64,000 bases of DNA from contig CP136894.1 of assembly GCA_034359265.1 (NCBI GenBank), positions 33,262,501 to 33,326,500 of the forward strand, given 5' to 3'. Numbering within the stretch: the first letter of the stretch is position 1; every line of letters starts with the position of its first letter. Below are positions 33,550 through 44,934 of the stretch, piece after piece. Source of the DNA: Canna indica. Lineage: Eukaryota > Streptophyta > Magnoliopsida > Zingiberales > Cannaceae. The notes beneath the pieces were generated by a model. It did not search any database. It saw nothing but the letters and a program-made list of their open reading frames with translations, and was not told where the DNA came from. The translations under genes were made by a program, and so were the position numbers.

Positions 33550-35092
33550 TGTTGGCTTTAGGTTTTCAACCTTGGTCTTAATCTCTTAATCTCGGTTTTG
33601 ATGATAACAAACATGGAACTAATATTTCGTTGAGAAATCTTTCAGGTTCCATATCGAGTAGCGTTCGATGTCCTCGATCAGATAAATCGGAGAAATTGAT
33701 AAATCGGAAGGACATTGATCGTCGCGCTCGGGTTTATCGTGAAATATCTCAAAGTTCGGCATATGCACCAAAGACGTATTGGACGAGCTCAAAGATCACA
33801 TGGAAAGCTCTCCAAGTTGATGCTCATTGAAAGCCAGAACCCGGAAACGAAGCGCGGAAGAAAAAGGCTGAAAAAATCTATATCAGCCTATGTTCGGTCG
33901 ACCGAAGAGTGTAAGAAATTGACAGTAGCCAATTCGATCGACCGGTCGATCGATCGAACACTGCCAAAAACTGGCAGTGGCTACTTTGGTCGACCGGTTG
34001 GTCAATCGACAGAGGCTAGAAATGGGCAGTAGCCCTTGCGGTCGATAGATCGATAGATCGGTTTGAGGATCACGTAGTCGCGCGTCCCTGGCTTCCTTGC
34101 GTCGGTCGACCGATGGGTCGACCGAATGTGGGATCACCAGTTTTGCATTTGGGTAGTCGACCTGTCGGTCAACCACACACAGAGAGGAAGGTAGCGATCA
34201 TTCGGGCGGTCGATCGGTTGGTCGACCGACCAATCGACCGAGCGTCTGCAATGGATAGTTTTCTATCCGTTGAGCTATCGTTTCTTCGAGAGGGTATAAA
34301 TATATCTCATCAACCTCTTTAACCCGGCTCTCTGATCTCTCACATATTTTATTGAGAAATTTAGAAGTGATTTGGGCCTTCCAAAGATCGATTAAGATCG
34401 GTTGCAGTGCACTCTGCTCTTTCGTCGAGTTCTTCTTCAAAGTGCCAACTGCTCCTCAACTAGGGTTTCAATTCGAGCTCTACGACTGGGCGAGTTGGAG
34501 GTTCTGAAGGATTGAAAAGAGCATTTAATCTTGGTTTTATTTTTAAGCTCTTTTCATTATAATTTTTATCTGCTATTTGAACTATTTTTCTTTGATATGG
34601 GTTTGTACGAAGATCGGGTGTTAGGTCTTCTTGTGTGAAAGTGGTACCTTGTTGTGAAGGTGTAAAGCCACTTGTGTAAACTTAGTTTTTACTAGGATTA
34701 GTTTAGTTGTCCCTTAGGGTTGAGGTGGAAGAGTGCTCTCAGTAAGAAGGTGGAGACTTCCGGATGTAGAAGTGCCTTAGGTCGAGAGTGCGACTCTTCG
34801 AGTCAAAGTCCTCTGTGTAAGGGAAACCAAATTAATCTAGTAAACCTAGTTTGGAAATCCTAAGCGGGGTACTTAGGTAGTGGAGTAGGCATTGGGGCCA
34901 AACCACTATAAATTCTTGTGTTTACATTGTTATATTTGGTTATGCTTAATTGTTTTATTATTGCTTCCACATCCAATTGTAAAATTATAATTCGCCTAAT
35001 TAGTTTAATAAAATGATTAAAATCAAATTTAGGCTAATCAATTTAGTAAACACACTATTCAGCCCCCCTCTAGAGTTGTCATTTCGCCTATA
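33550..35092 (+). repeat. Solo LTR of the same family inside gag
   Basis: 1.54 kb, beginning TGTTGGCTTTAGG and ending GCCTATA (normally GCTAACA). Flanked by AATGG (33545-33549) and TATGG (35093-35097), a one-mismatch target duplication; gag sequence continues directly after it (tcactcacctactactaatctc). No internal region is attached, so it is the result of LTR-LTR recombination. It has the intact TATA box (34295-34302), stem-loop (34249-34272) and GTCGAC cluster (33890-34245). Confidence 0.9.
34295..34302 (+). promoter_or_regulatory. LTR TATA box (solo LTR)
   Basis: TATAAATA in 'gagggtataaatatatctc', 22 bases after the stem-loop, the same geometry as in the other LTRs of the family. Transcription from here would run rightward into the gag relic. 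Confidence 0.65.
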
Positions 35093-35097
35093 TATGG

Positions 35098-36359
35098 TCA
35101 CTCACCTACTACTAATCTCGGTTGACATGCATGCTTGGAGTGAATTAGATAAGAAAATATTTAAGTATAATGGAGATGCCATGAATCATATTCTTTGCAC
35201 ATTATCAAATGGCATCCTAGATAAAGTCATGCATTGCTCTTCGGCTTATGATTTATGGGTCACTTTAAATGTTTTATATGGTTATGCCAAAATCGAAGAG
35301 ATTGACACTTTTGATGAAGGTGGTGATGACATTGGTCACTCACCTACTACTAATCTCTATTTTGATGCCCATAGTGCTTCTAGTCAAAGGAGCAACTCTA
35401 AGAGCCAAAAACGTAAGGTGATTTGTCATGCTTGCAATGAAAATGGGCATGTGAGGAAAAATTACCCTACCATGAAAAACAAAGCAAGGAAGAGGTCAAG
35501 TGCTTTCACCTCCACCTCCCACTCACTTGAAGCACCCTCTAGCCATGACTATGAAGCCACACCCAAAGTTTGCCTCATGGTTGCAAATAGTGAGGTACTT
35601 TCTTCTTCACCTAGTCATGAAAATGAAAATGATAGTACTAGCTCTTCTCGTTCACATGAAATGACATATGATGAGTTAGCAAGTGAATATAAGAAAGTGC
35701 ACACCTCGCTAGTTAAAAAGGATAAGGAAAACAAAAAAATGAAGAAAGAAAATTTAGAGCTTAGCTCACATGTGCATGCCTTAGAATTAGAAAATGAGAT
35801 ATTAAAGACTATTCCTATTGATTCTTGCCATGATACATTGAACCTTGAGCTAAACGTCTTTGAAAAATGAAAATGTGGATTTAAAAGCTAGATTGAAGTT
35901 TAGGAATAATGATTTCAAAATTGAGAATGAAAAATTGAAAATTGAAAATAACATGTTGAATCTCAATTGCATGCATTGCATAAGTCTATGAATGACTTAA
36001 AAAATGAGGTTGTTTTCTTGTGTAGGAAAACTAGTAATTTATCACATGCTTCATTTGTGAGAAATCCTAGGAAGAAAAATATTTCATCTAAGAATGCTCA
36101 TGCTCATCATCTTTCTCATGCCAAGAATTCTAACATTAGTCCTCATGTTCATAAGAATGGTAAAAAGAAAGAATTCCATGGTCATTGCTTTTGTTGTGGC
36201 ATATATGGGCATGAAATTTATGATTGTGCTTTTAAAGTGAATCCTAGTGTTATTAAGAAACTTTGGGTACCTAAGCCCACTAACCCCCTAGGACCCAAAG
36301 GGATTTGGGTACCAAAAGTATCATGTTCTCTTGTAGGGGGAGCCACCACACAAGGGTAA
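35098..36359 (+). pseudogene. Gag, main part, with internal duplication
   Basis: After a short gag piece (35098-35121) the sequence jumps back and repeats the region 33362-33543 (MHAWSELDKKIFKYNGD...). It then continues through HACNENGHVRKNY, a CCHC knuckle whose last Cys is Tyr. A Ser-rich region, a Lys/Glu coiled coil (about 35670-35960) and, after a frameshift near 35868-35967, a His-rich unit SSKNAHAHHLSHAKNS follow, then CFCCGIYGHEIYDC (second knuckle, intact) and WVPKPTNPLGPKGIWVPKVS. It ends at TAA 36357-36359 after SLVGG. The longest uninterrupted frame here opens inside the solo LTR (35013), so its first residues are not gag. No protease or pol follows. Confidence 0.85.
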
Positions 36360-37828
36360 AGAGAGATGGAATATTGAAGTTGACCGTGGATCCAAACGTG
36401 AAATCTCCAAGAGGTTGCAACTTCAAGCTATCATAATGTCATAGGTATGGAAATTGGCATCAAAGACTTTGGTATCATCTCATATACCCACTTGCTTAAT
36501 TATAGTTGGAGTTTTGATATATGCTTAATATTAGTAGATTTTCCATTGTTGATAAGTTTCAAAAATGATTTTTGATTTTCGGTCTCTTCGGAGACCTATG
36601 TGGCCTATAACGGGCCTAAGTGACTTTGTGGTTCTAAATCGTAGGTTCATTGTGGCCTTTCGGTTTTCAACCAATGGGATGGGTTGGAGATCAAGTTTTC
36701 ATATTTATTACTCTTGTGATCTCTTAAAATTCGTTTTGATATGACTTGATTTTATTTAAACGGATTTCGAACTATTTAGTTAAATTGGATTTTGAATGAA
36801 AACTTTGATGCTTACCTTACTTGAAATAATTATGCCATTATGTTACCAATGATTTCCTCATGCAAGTTAAATCTAAGATTAAATGGAAGCCTAATTAGAA
36901 TGAAAAAAGATTAGTTTGACTAAATTTTCAAGTATGAGGTATGATTTCAATTTTCATAAAATCCTAGTATAATACCTCAATATTAATGCTTTATCGGTGT
37001 TTCTTTACTCATGATGGTAATTACATGTTAAATCCTTGAATTCTCATGAGTAGGTAGAACTTTAGTACTTAGACAAATTTCATTGAATGAAACTTGCTCT
37101 AGGTGAATATCTATTATTAGAGAACTTTTTTTTAAAGTCCAAACTAGTTAAACATGTTTAGAGATCTTATTTATCAAATATTTCATATTTAAGATCTCTT
37201 TGATTCATTTTGTTATCATGTTAACTTTTTAAAAATGAATCTTTACTATCTAGCATAGGTTGAGATTTTTAAATGAAACTTTGCTTTGAACCTTTGCTAC
37301 TTAGTATGTTAGCTTGCTAGTTGGTATATGATTTCATTATGATGCTAATGAAGCCTACTTGCAAGTTGAGAAAATGGTAAATTTGGAAAGCTAAAGGAAA
37401 ATGGAAAGAAAGTGAAAATTCTTGAATTTCTCAAGAAATGAGGTATGAGTTTCATTTTGGTAAAATTCTTGCATAACACCTCAATTTTCTTGAGTAAATG
37501 ATTTCTCTATGCTCATGAATGACTTTGCATGATAATTGATTAAAATCTCATGAGTAGATAAGATTTTGATACTTAGGCTATTTCATGTCATCTAGTTTGA
37601 ATGAAATGTGCCCTAAGTATAATTTCATCATAGAGACATCATTTTAAGTTGAAACTCGATGAACATATGTGAGTTCACTCATGATTTACTTCCATGTGAT
37701 TAAAATTGAAAAATCACGTGAAAATGGATAAAATGATAACAAGTTCACTTTAGGAGACCTTAAGTTGAGTAGAATTGACCTAAGTCAACAAATTGACTTA
37801 GAAATTTTATTTTAGGTCCAAACTTCAT
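36360..37828 (+). other. Non-coding internal region
   Basis: No open frame with known motifs. It contains the conserved block at 36590-36700 ('ggagacctatgtggcc ... atcgtaggttcattgtgg'), shared in inverse with 11340-11450 and 51180-51300, and the half-palindrome TTGACCTAAGTCAA at 37775-37788. It is interrupted at 37829 by a gypsy LTR. Confidence 0.75.
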
Positions 37829-38260
37829 TGTCACACCCCAACTTAGGGTCGTATGACCAGCCAGGGTCTATGTACTACCCCGAAGCCTACTACATACACT
37901 GACTAACAAGAAACTGTAAACACGTGAAGACTAAAGAAAACCATGATGCAACTTTATTCAAATGTTTAAAGAAATCCACATGTTTTTATAGTAAGAAAAG
38001 GTTGTGAAACATCGACCACGATATAAAACAACTCAAGTTCAAAGTTGATTACATGCTTTAAAACAAACAACTCTCAGTGTATCAAAACAATAATTCTAGA
38101 CACCTAGACTGTGACTAATTGACGCTGCTACGAGATCTACACCACCGCCTGCCCTCCAGCTACACCATGACTCCAAGCCTCATCTCACCGATCGGGCTCT
38201 GCAAAATAAGGAAACAAACCGATCGGGTTCTTCCAAACCTCCACATAAATCCCCAATAAT

Positions 38261-38299
<39 letters not shown>

Positions 38300-40288
38300 C
38301 AGTAAAAATAATCATAGGGATAACAGTTGCCTCTGATATGACTACCGACCCCAAGGGTCGTCCTGTAAGGACTATACATTTATGTAACCAACCATAATGG
38401 CCTAACTAAGCCACTTGACACCCGGCCCTTAGGGCCTGCTCATGGACTAGAGGTTCGGCTATAACCAGCCCTACCACACAAAGATGGTAACATACCGGCT
38501 ATTCAGGCCACATAGCACATAAGTGAATCAAGAAAATCTCCGGGCCGTCGACTAGGATGGTCGGCTAGTCTGCGGACACCGACTGGGGTAGTGATAGCTA
38601 GTCCCACCCAACTGGGGTCTGACACCTAGCGGGCCCGCTGGTGCAATCTCAAGACCCAAATCACTGGCCGTTCCAAGCATTAGTCATTTCGACCATCACA
38701 ATCACATCACACAAGCAAGTGTCTGCAGTTTCCTTATATAAAATCCCGAGTGTCCGCCCGTGCTCAACCCTTTTCTCCGGGTCGAATCATGCGCGCACTA
38801 TTGCTCACTGATTTATTCTTGGGTGTGAAATCTAACTGGTCTACCTTTGAGTTTCCATAAATAACACTCTTTAGAGTTTCATGTTCAACCACCTAGCATC
38901 ATATGCTACCTTTGCTAATGTGAACTACATGTCCTAAACATGGAAATGTACCCAATAACAATATTGGACAGCATATAATTTATAAATAAATTACTTGACA
39001 TCATCTACTATGCATAATCACATGATTCGAACAATAAGGAATATAAATCCTGCATTAAATAATAATTTTAGCTAGGAAAGAAATTATTTAACATGGTAAA
39101 AGCATAACCAAATTTCTGAATTTGAATAGGGAAGATTAAGAAAGATGTCCCCCCTACAATACTACTAAATTCCATGTAACAACTTGTAGTCTTCCTTAAT
39201 TAGTCTCTTACCCAAATGTCATCTTGATTCTACTTGTCAATCTAGGCGACCCTTGTTTCGTATTGTTTTGAGTATTCCTAATTTTGATGACCAGCTTCTC
39301 GAGGCCACCATCCCCTTCAGCCTCTCGGCCAAGGCTTGAGGAAGGCAAGCCTTGCTCGGCCGAAACTTCAAGGGTAGGAACTGGGGAAAGAAGCTAACCC
39401 CAACCCTAGTGTCTTGCTTTCAAATCTAATTAACCCCAACCCTACAATACTACTAAAAAGCATACCCCTTGCTCGGCCAAACCACGAACATGGCCTGTCC
39501 CCATGTTGGCCGAACCTACAAGGCTAAGAGAAAGAGTTCAATCATCAATTTCAGCAATTAACTATACATCCACTCAATATGGATTCAAGATCGATCAAAA
39601 AGTGGTTTACTTCCGTCGAGGGAATTGGGGAAAATTTTGGCATGACCTTTCCCCTTTTCCCTCTACTTGGCAGCCCCTAAAACACCAAGATCCGAAGAAA
39701 AACTGCGGAAGATCCGGCGAAATAACAATAGAAACAGCGATATAAGATCAATATACCGTGAATCAATGAAAACTCGGAAGTAAAACATCTCCTAATAGTT
39801 CTAGGGGTTCGGCCACCCGCCTCCCCCAATCCACCATGGAAAACAACCACTCACCTTGATCAAGAAAGAAGAATGGGTGGACGTTGGCGATCTTGATCCT
39901 TCCGATGGTGACACGGCCTCCAACGCCGACGTAAGAATCTCCCCTCCTCCCTCTCTTGCTCGGGCTACGTGCGGCTCATGATGAGGGGTTTTATCCCCTC
40001 ATCCACCAATGACTCAAACGCCCCTCTAAATGACTTAGCCTCTACTAGACTCGACTCAAGTCCGATTCGAGCCCCGATTCGATCCGCATACTCGATTTGA
40101 ACTCGACTCAAATAGTACATCTAATGCTTAATAAGGAAATATCCATCTAAGCCATTTAAACTTCATAAGTCGAGTTATACCTTCTACTCAGGGTGGTTCC
40201 GCAGCTCGACTCGACTAACTCCTGATCCGGTGCGCTGCACCAAAAAAAATAGATTTTTTTATATTAGGATTTTTTTTTGGGTCTTACA
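37829..40288 (-). repeat. 3' LTR of the gypsy element
   Basis: 2.46 kb, TGTCACACCCC to GGGTCTTACA on the plus strand, so TGTAAGACCC...GGGGTGTGACA as an LTR. It has a long TA microsatellite (38262-38298). An open frame at 39503-39745 has no recognised motif. Related LTR pieces lie at 1-361 and 44935-46343. Confidence 0.85.
38262..38298. repeat. (AT)n microsatellite
   Basis: About 18 AT units without interruption inside the gypsy LTR. It is likely length-variable. Confidence 0.95.
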
Positions 40289-40304
40289 AGCTCCCCCCTT
40301 AAGG
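40289..40304 (-). other. Gypsy polypurine tract
   Basis: On the minus strand TTAAGGGGGGAGCT next to the LTR start TGTAAGACCC. Confidence 0.8.
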
Positions 40305-40351
40305 GAAATTCTTCCTCGAATTTAATTGGATTGCAAGGACTTACCGGGTCT

Positions 40352-41290
40352 TCAAACAAGGAAGGGCAGCGCTCTCTCATGTCTCGCTCTAGCTCCCAAG
40401 TGGCCTCCTGCCCGGAGGATGGGGAAAGGCCCAACAAACCTGGGGCTCAACTTTCCCTTCTTTCCAAACCGAACCACCCCCTTCATGGGGGAAACCTTTA
40501 GAAACACCAGGTCGCCTTCAGCGAACTCCAACTCTCTGGCCTTCTTATCGGCGTATATTTTTTGATGATTCAGGATCGCCAACAATCTTTTCTTTATAAT
40601 TTACACCTTCTCTACCATTTCCTCAATCATGACTGATTCTTTGGCCTCAAACCAGCCCACAAGAGACCTACACCGCCGCCCATACAAGGCCTCGAAAGGA
40701 GCCATAACAATGCTACTGTGATAGCTATTTTTGTAGGTGAACTCGACCAATGATAGGTGTTTCTCCCAACCGTTGGCCATGTCCAGGTCACACGCCCTCA
40801 GCATGTCTTCCACACGTTGGATGGTTCTCTTAGACGGTTCGTCTATCTGCGAATGGAAAGTCGTACTAAAACATACTTGGGTACCCAAGGCTTCCTAGAA
40901 GGACTGCCAAAATTGGCCTGTGAACTGGGTACCTCGATCTGATATGATGATCACTGGGGTACCATGAAAAGCCACAATTCTGTCTAAAAATAGTTTGGCG
41001 TATTGCTCGGCAGAAAAGGTCGTCCTCATCGGAATGAAGTGCGCGGTCTTGGTTAACCGATCCACTACCATCCAAATGGAGTCAAGCCTCCTTTTGACTT
41101 AGGTAACCCGGTCACCAGGTCCATGGTGATTTTCTCCCACTTGCACTCGGACACCTCGAGGTTCTACAGTAGCCCCGCGGGCTTCAGGTGTTTGGCCTTC
41201 ACCTACTGGCATACTAGACACTTGGATACAAACTCTGCTACCTCTCTCTTCATGCCCTTCCACCAGTGATGCTGCCTTAAATCTCGGTAC
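40352..41290 (-). pseudogene. Gypsy integrase
   Basis: Inserts the DNA copy. Minus strand: zinc finger HHWWKGMKREVAEFVSKCLVC (HHCC) near 41270-41205, then KWEKITMDLVTGLP with the first catalytic Asp. Next is a region with stops, then FSTTFHSQIDEPSKRTIQ (usual HPQTDGQSERTIQ; the Gly is changed and the catalytic Glu is Lys), WEKHLSLVEFTYKNSYHSSI and PFEALYGRRCRS. The tail has KKARELEFAEGDLVFLKVSP and KLSPRFVGPFPIL. Stops and shifts separate these blocks. I see no clear chromodomain after it. Confidence 0.85.
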
Positions 41291-41375
41291 ATTTTGGCGG
41301 CTCCCGGGTGCATCATATAAGTAGAACGATGACCCATTTCCAAAACCTGGCGGTGAACCTCTGCCATATCAGGTA

Positions 41376-42235
41376 CTACGATCGGTCCCTAAACCTTAGG
41401 ACACCCTCTGAGTCAACCTTGAACCCTTCATCAGCGTCACCTCTGCGGACCAGATCCCTTGTTAGAGAGCAAAATGCGTCCTCTTCCTGCGTGGCATGCA
41501 ACATGTCCACCAAGATGGACTGTACCCGCAAGTGCGCCACCAGGGTACCCGATGCTGACACAGTCAGGGTTGCTCCCCCATCCAGGCACAATACTAGCTC
41601 TCGAGCTAGGGGTCTCCTTCTAATTTCCAAATGAGCCAAACGGCCCATGGATTTTATGCTCAAAGCATCCGCTACCACATTGGCTTTCCCTGGATGATAC
41701 ATAATAGTGCAGTCATAATCCTTTAAGAGCTCCAGCCACCTCCCCTGCCTGAGGTTCAGTTCTTTTTGGGTAAGCAGGTACTGGAGGTTCTTGTGATCCG
41801 TATAGATCCCGCAAGCCTCTCCGTACAAATAATGATGCCAGAGCTTTAGAGCAGTTTAGTTGGCGGGATGTCGAGTAGTTCTTCTCATGAACCTTCAGCT
41901 GGCGGGATGCATAGGCTATGACTCAGCCAAACTGCATCAAAACGCAGCCTAGGCCAACCCGAGAGGCATCACAGAAGACTACAAACCCTCCTGAGCATGA
42001 AGGTACGGCCAACACGGGTGCCGACGACAAACATTCCTTGAGCTTTTGAAAGCTCACCTCGCACTTGTCGTCCCAATCAAATCTGATCTTTTTCTAAGTC
42101 AGCCGAGTCAAAGGGGCTGCAATCCTGGAGAAGTTTTCTATAAACTTCCTGTAATACCCGGCCAACCCAAGAAAGCTGCGGATCTCAATCACACTGGTTG
42201 GCCGTCAACAGTTCTGCACAGTCTCCACCTTTGAG
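41376..42235 (-). pseudogene. Gypsy RNase H and connection
   Basis: Minus strand from about 42235: [19 protein letters not shown], then SSAPVLAVPS and CDASRVGLGCVLMQ, and after shifts [34 protein letters not shown] and [14 protein letters not shown], the classical RT-connection to RNase H course of gypsy elements. Catalytic Asp residues in FCDAS and YTDHK are present, but stops interrupt. Confidence 0.85.
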
Positions 42236-42324
42236 TGATCCACCCTTATCCCTTCCTTGGACACTACATGACCCAAGAACCCTACACTTTCTAACCAGAA
42301 TTCACATTTGGAAAATTTAGCAAA

Positions 42325-43005
42325 TTACTGGTGCTCTCTAAGGGTTTCCAGGACCATCCTCAAGTGTTCGGGGTGCTCCTCCTCACTCTTGGAGTATACC
42401 AAGATGTCGTCAATGAAGACGATCACAAAACTATCTAGGTACTCCTTAAACACCCTGTTCATCAGATCCATGAAAGCAGCATGTCCATTGGTTAGACCAA
42501 AAGACATCACTAGGAACTCGTAGTGGCCATAGCGAGTTCTGAAGGCAGTCTTAGGCACATCGCAATCCCGAATTCTCAGCTGATGGTATCCGTACCTCAA
42601 GTCTATCTTAGAAAACCATCGTGCCCCCTGTAGTTGGTCAAACAAATCATCCATCATCGGCAGCGGATAACCATTATTGATTATCACTTTGTTCAGCTGC
42701 CTATAGTCGATGCACAAGAGCGTAGACCCATCCTTCTTCTTTACGAAGAGCATTGGAGCACCCCATGCACGTAAATCCAGGTACAACATTTCTTGCAACT
42801 GCACTTTTAATTCCCTGAGTTTGGCCAGCGCCATCCTATAGGGTGGGATGGAAATGGGTTTCACTCCAGGTTGCAAACCAATGCAGAAATCAACATCTCT
42901 CCTGGGCGGCAAACTTGGCAACTCCTCGGGAAACACATCGGGGAACTCGCACACTACCTGAGTCCCACTGACATCCTCTGCCACATCCCCCTTTTCCTCA
43001 ACCAC
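42325..43005 (-). pseudogene. Gypsy reverse transcriptase
   Basis: One open minus frame of about 225 codons: [110 protein letters not shown] and the catalytic [16 protein letters not shown] stands for the usual F/YVDD-type box; APAAF is GHAAF here. Residues between [10 protein letters not shown] are shorter than usual. The best-preserved domain of the element, but its neighbours are out of frame. Confidence 0.92.
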
Positions 43006-43313
43006 GGATACAAAGGCCAGGAAGCATGGGCAGGAGTGTCAAATCCAACTTCAGTGCATGGCCGTAGATGAGCACTTCGCAGCACAGAAAAAATTGATTT
43101 AGCTCTGATTGCATCTCCTGTAGGCGTTGATACTACAAATGCCCCGTCTAGCAATGAAGGTGTCATCGGTAACTCAGCAGCAAATTTGGCAGATACAAAT
43201 GAGTGCGTGACACCCAGATCAAATAGAACATAAGCAACATATGAACATACTAAGATAGTACCTATTACAACTGCTCTAGAAGCCTCTGCCCCCTCACTGT
43301 TCATGGCGAACAC
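42954..43313 (-). pseudogene. Gypsy aspartic protease
   Basis: Minus frame: EGAEASRAVVIGTILVCSYV, then VLFDLGVTHSFVSAKFA. The active site DSGAT is DLGVT, so the catalytic Asp is kept but Ser is lost. It ends shortly after [16 protein letters not shown], where the usual FDVILGMDWL is unreadable, and overlaps the RT frame. Confidence 0.82.
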
Positions 43314-43419
43314 TCAGGCAGAGGACCTCTCTAAATGGCTAGCCTGCGTCCCTGGTTCTGCATCTGCCCTCTCTAAGCCACTGACCCTACAGACATAGGT
43401 GCCTTTCCTTTTGGCTGCT

Positions 43420-44535
43420 CGGACTTCTGGCCAACTCTCTTCGGACAGTCTCTCTTGAAGTGCCTGACCCGACCGCATTTATAACAAGCATCTATGCAGC
43501 CAAGACAGCCCCCCCAGCTCCTCTGACTGCAACTGCCACACTACGGTACCTCAACCTTCTGAGAAGCACCTCCTGACCCTACCGGCCTCACTGTTTCAGA
43601 CCCTGGGCCCCCATGGCCCCGGCTACCACTCTGACCTCTGGTCTGCTGGTGGTCTGCGGTGGTCACCGCCCCATTTGAGTGCCATGGTCGACTCCCATAT
43701 CCCTACGACCAAAATTTCTTCTTGGCCGACCCATCATTCCTCTCGATCGACACCAAGTCTTCCTTCCGAAGGGCTTCAACCACTACCCGGGCAAGAGTGG
43801 AATCCTTGGTATAGTGGATGAGCCTGCCAATCTGAGGCATCAAGCCTCCAATGAACCTCTTGACCCTGGCGGTCTCAGATGCCACTAGGGTCAGATGATA
43901 TTTGGAAAGGCAATTGAACTTCATCTTATACTCTGACACTGACGTGCCACCAGTCTGGCGCAGTATCTCAAAGTCTCGGGCCCGCTTATCGTGAACACTC
44001 ATAGGCAAGTACTGCTCTTCCAAAGCCGCCCTAAATTCCTCCCAGGTGGGAGGCGGCGCGCCTGCTACCCTTCGAGCCCTCCACGTATGAAGCCAGGCCT
44101 CTGCCAGTCACTCATCTAAAGTCCAACCATACGGGCCGCTGCCTCCGATGAGCACCCTAGTTCCACGCATCGCTCGTAGCAGTCCCCCAGAATTTCAGTG
44201 GCTTCCACCTGCCGGTCAATTTCTGTGAATTTTGGCGGCTTTAGAGTGACGAAGTTTACATAGGATGGGGCTCTAGGAGCCCTAATCATCGGTGCTACTG
44301 CCTCGACTATCTCCGGTACCACCGAGACTATAGGTACGGGTTGCGGCGGCGACTGCTGCTGCAGCTACTGCCTCAGATCCTGCTCCCTATGTAGTGCCTC
44401 TGCTAACTAGGTTACCTGAGCCTGTAATCGAGCAATCGCAGACTCTTGCCCTGGCCCTCAAACTAATCCCTGTCCCTACCCCGAGCTCGGCCTCAGCCTC
44501 GACCCCGGCCTCAGCCTCGACCCCGGCCTCGATGT
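43420..44535 (-). pseudogene. Gypsy gag
   Basis: Minus strand: an N-terminal low-complexity Glu/Val/Ala/Gly repeat (44470-44535, DNA repeat unit about 18 bp), then APRAPSYVNFVTLKPPKF and GDCYERCVELGCSSEAAA, a gap, then EQYLPMSVHDKRARDFEILR, TGGTSVSEYKMKFNCLSKY and ARVKRFIGGLMPQIGRLIHY of the Retrotrans_gag domain. A CCHC knuckle CYKCGRVRHFKRDC follows near 43490-43445. Broken by stops and frameshifts. It is the same family as the gag at 51896-52543 on the plus strand. Confidence 0.85.
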
Positions 44536-44934
44536 TTTATCGAATTACTATCGCTGCCACTCCGATACTTCGATTTTTGGTCCAATCTTTGAATGAGACT
44601 TCAAGTAACATAATTTGAATTCATTTTTAGTATCGTTCTTATTTTTTCTTGCAAAAAAATCATTTCTAAAATGATTTTTGATATTTTGACCGATACTTGA
44701 AAATATAGATACATGAGTTTATACATGATTTTCGGATTTGAATTTTAGTTATCATTCATTGCTATCATGTGTGATTTAGTGTCGTATTCGATAGTTGGTT
44801 TTTCATCCCTTTGGTTGAGATCTTCATGATTCATGAAAACTAATTTTAGAGTCTCAACTTTGACTAGATTGACTTTTCTTGCCGTTTTAGATTGATGTCA
44901 AAAGGGGGATAAAAATATAGATAAAGCGGAAGAA
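44536..44934 (+). other. Resumed tail of the plus-strand gag-only element
   Basis: Matches the inverse of parts of 8817-9310: 'ccctttggttgagatcttcat', 'gagtctcaacttt', and the G-rich tract in ttgatgtcaaaaggggg. No coding content. It ends where a gypsy LTR begins at 44935, between two polypurine tracts, so the family 3' LTR is lost. Confidence 0.8.

Larger units (their letters stand above)
37829..44535 (-). mobile_element. Ty3/gypsy element (chromovirus-like), 5' truncated
   Basis: 3' LTR 37829-40288, polypurine tract, then on the minus strand integrase, RNase H, RT, protease and gag in gypsy order, all broken. The motifs fit plant chromoviruses; Tekay/Del type is my best guess from the integrase tail (LEFAEGDLVFLKVSPMKGV). 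The 5' LTR and primer site are missing: near 44535, just before the expected gag start, the sequence switches to the gag-only element's internal DNA. No target duplication can therefore be checked. Confidence 0.85.
31685..44934 (+). mobile_element. Gag-only element, plus strand, split by a gypsy insertion
   Basis: A second member of the gag-only family: 5' LTR 31685-33146, primer site 33149-33160, gag 33215-36359 (interrupted by a solo LTR), then pol-free internal DNA to 37828. The internal region resumes at 44536-44934 with a G-rich tract (ttgatgtcaaaaggggg near 44893) that matches the inverse of 8835-8852. The 37829-44535 gypsy element lies in between. Its 3' end and 3' LTR are missing, because gypsy LTR sequence starts at 44935. 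Confidence 0.85.
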
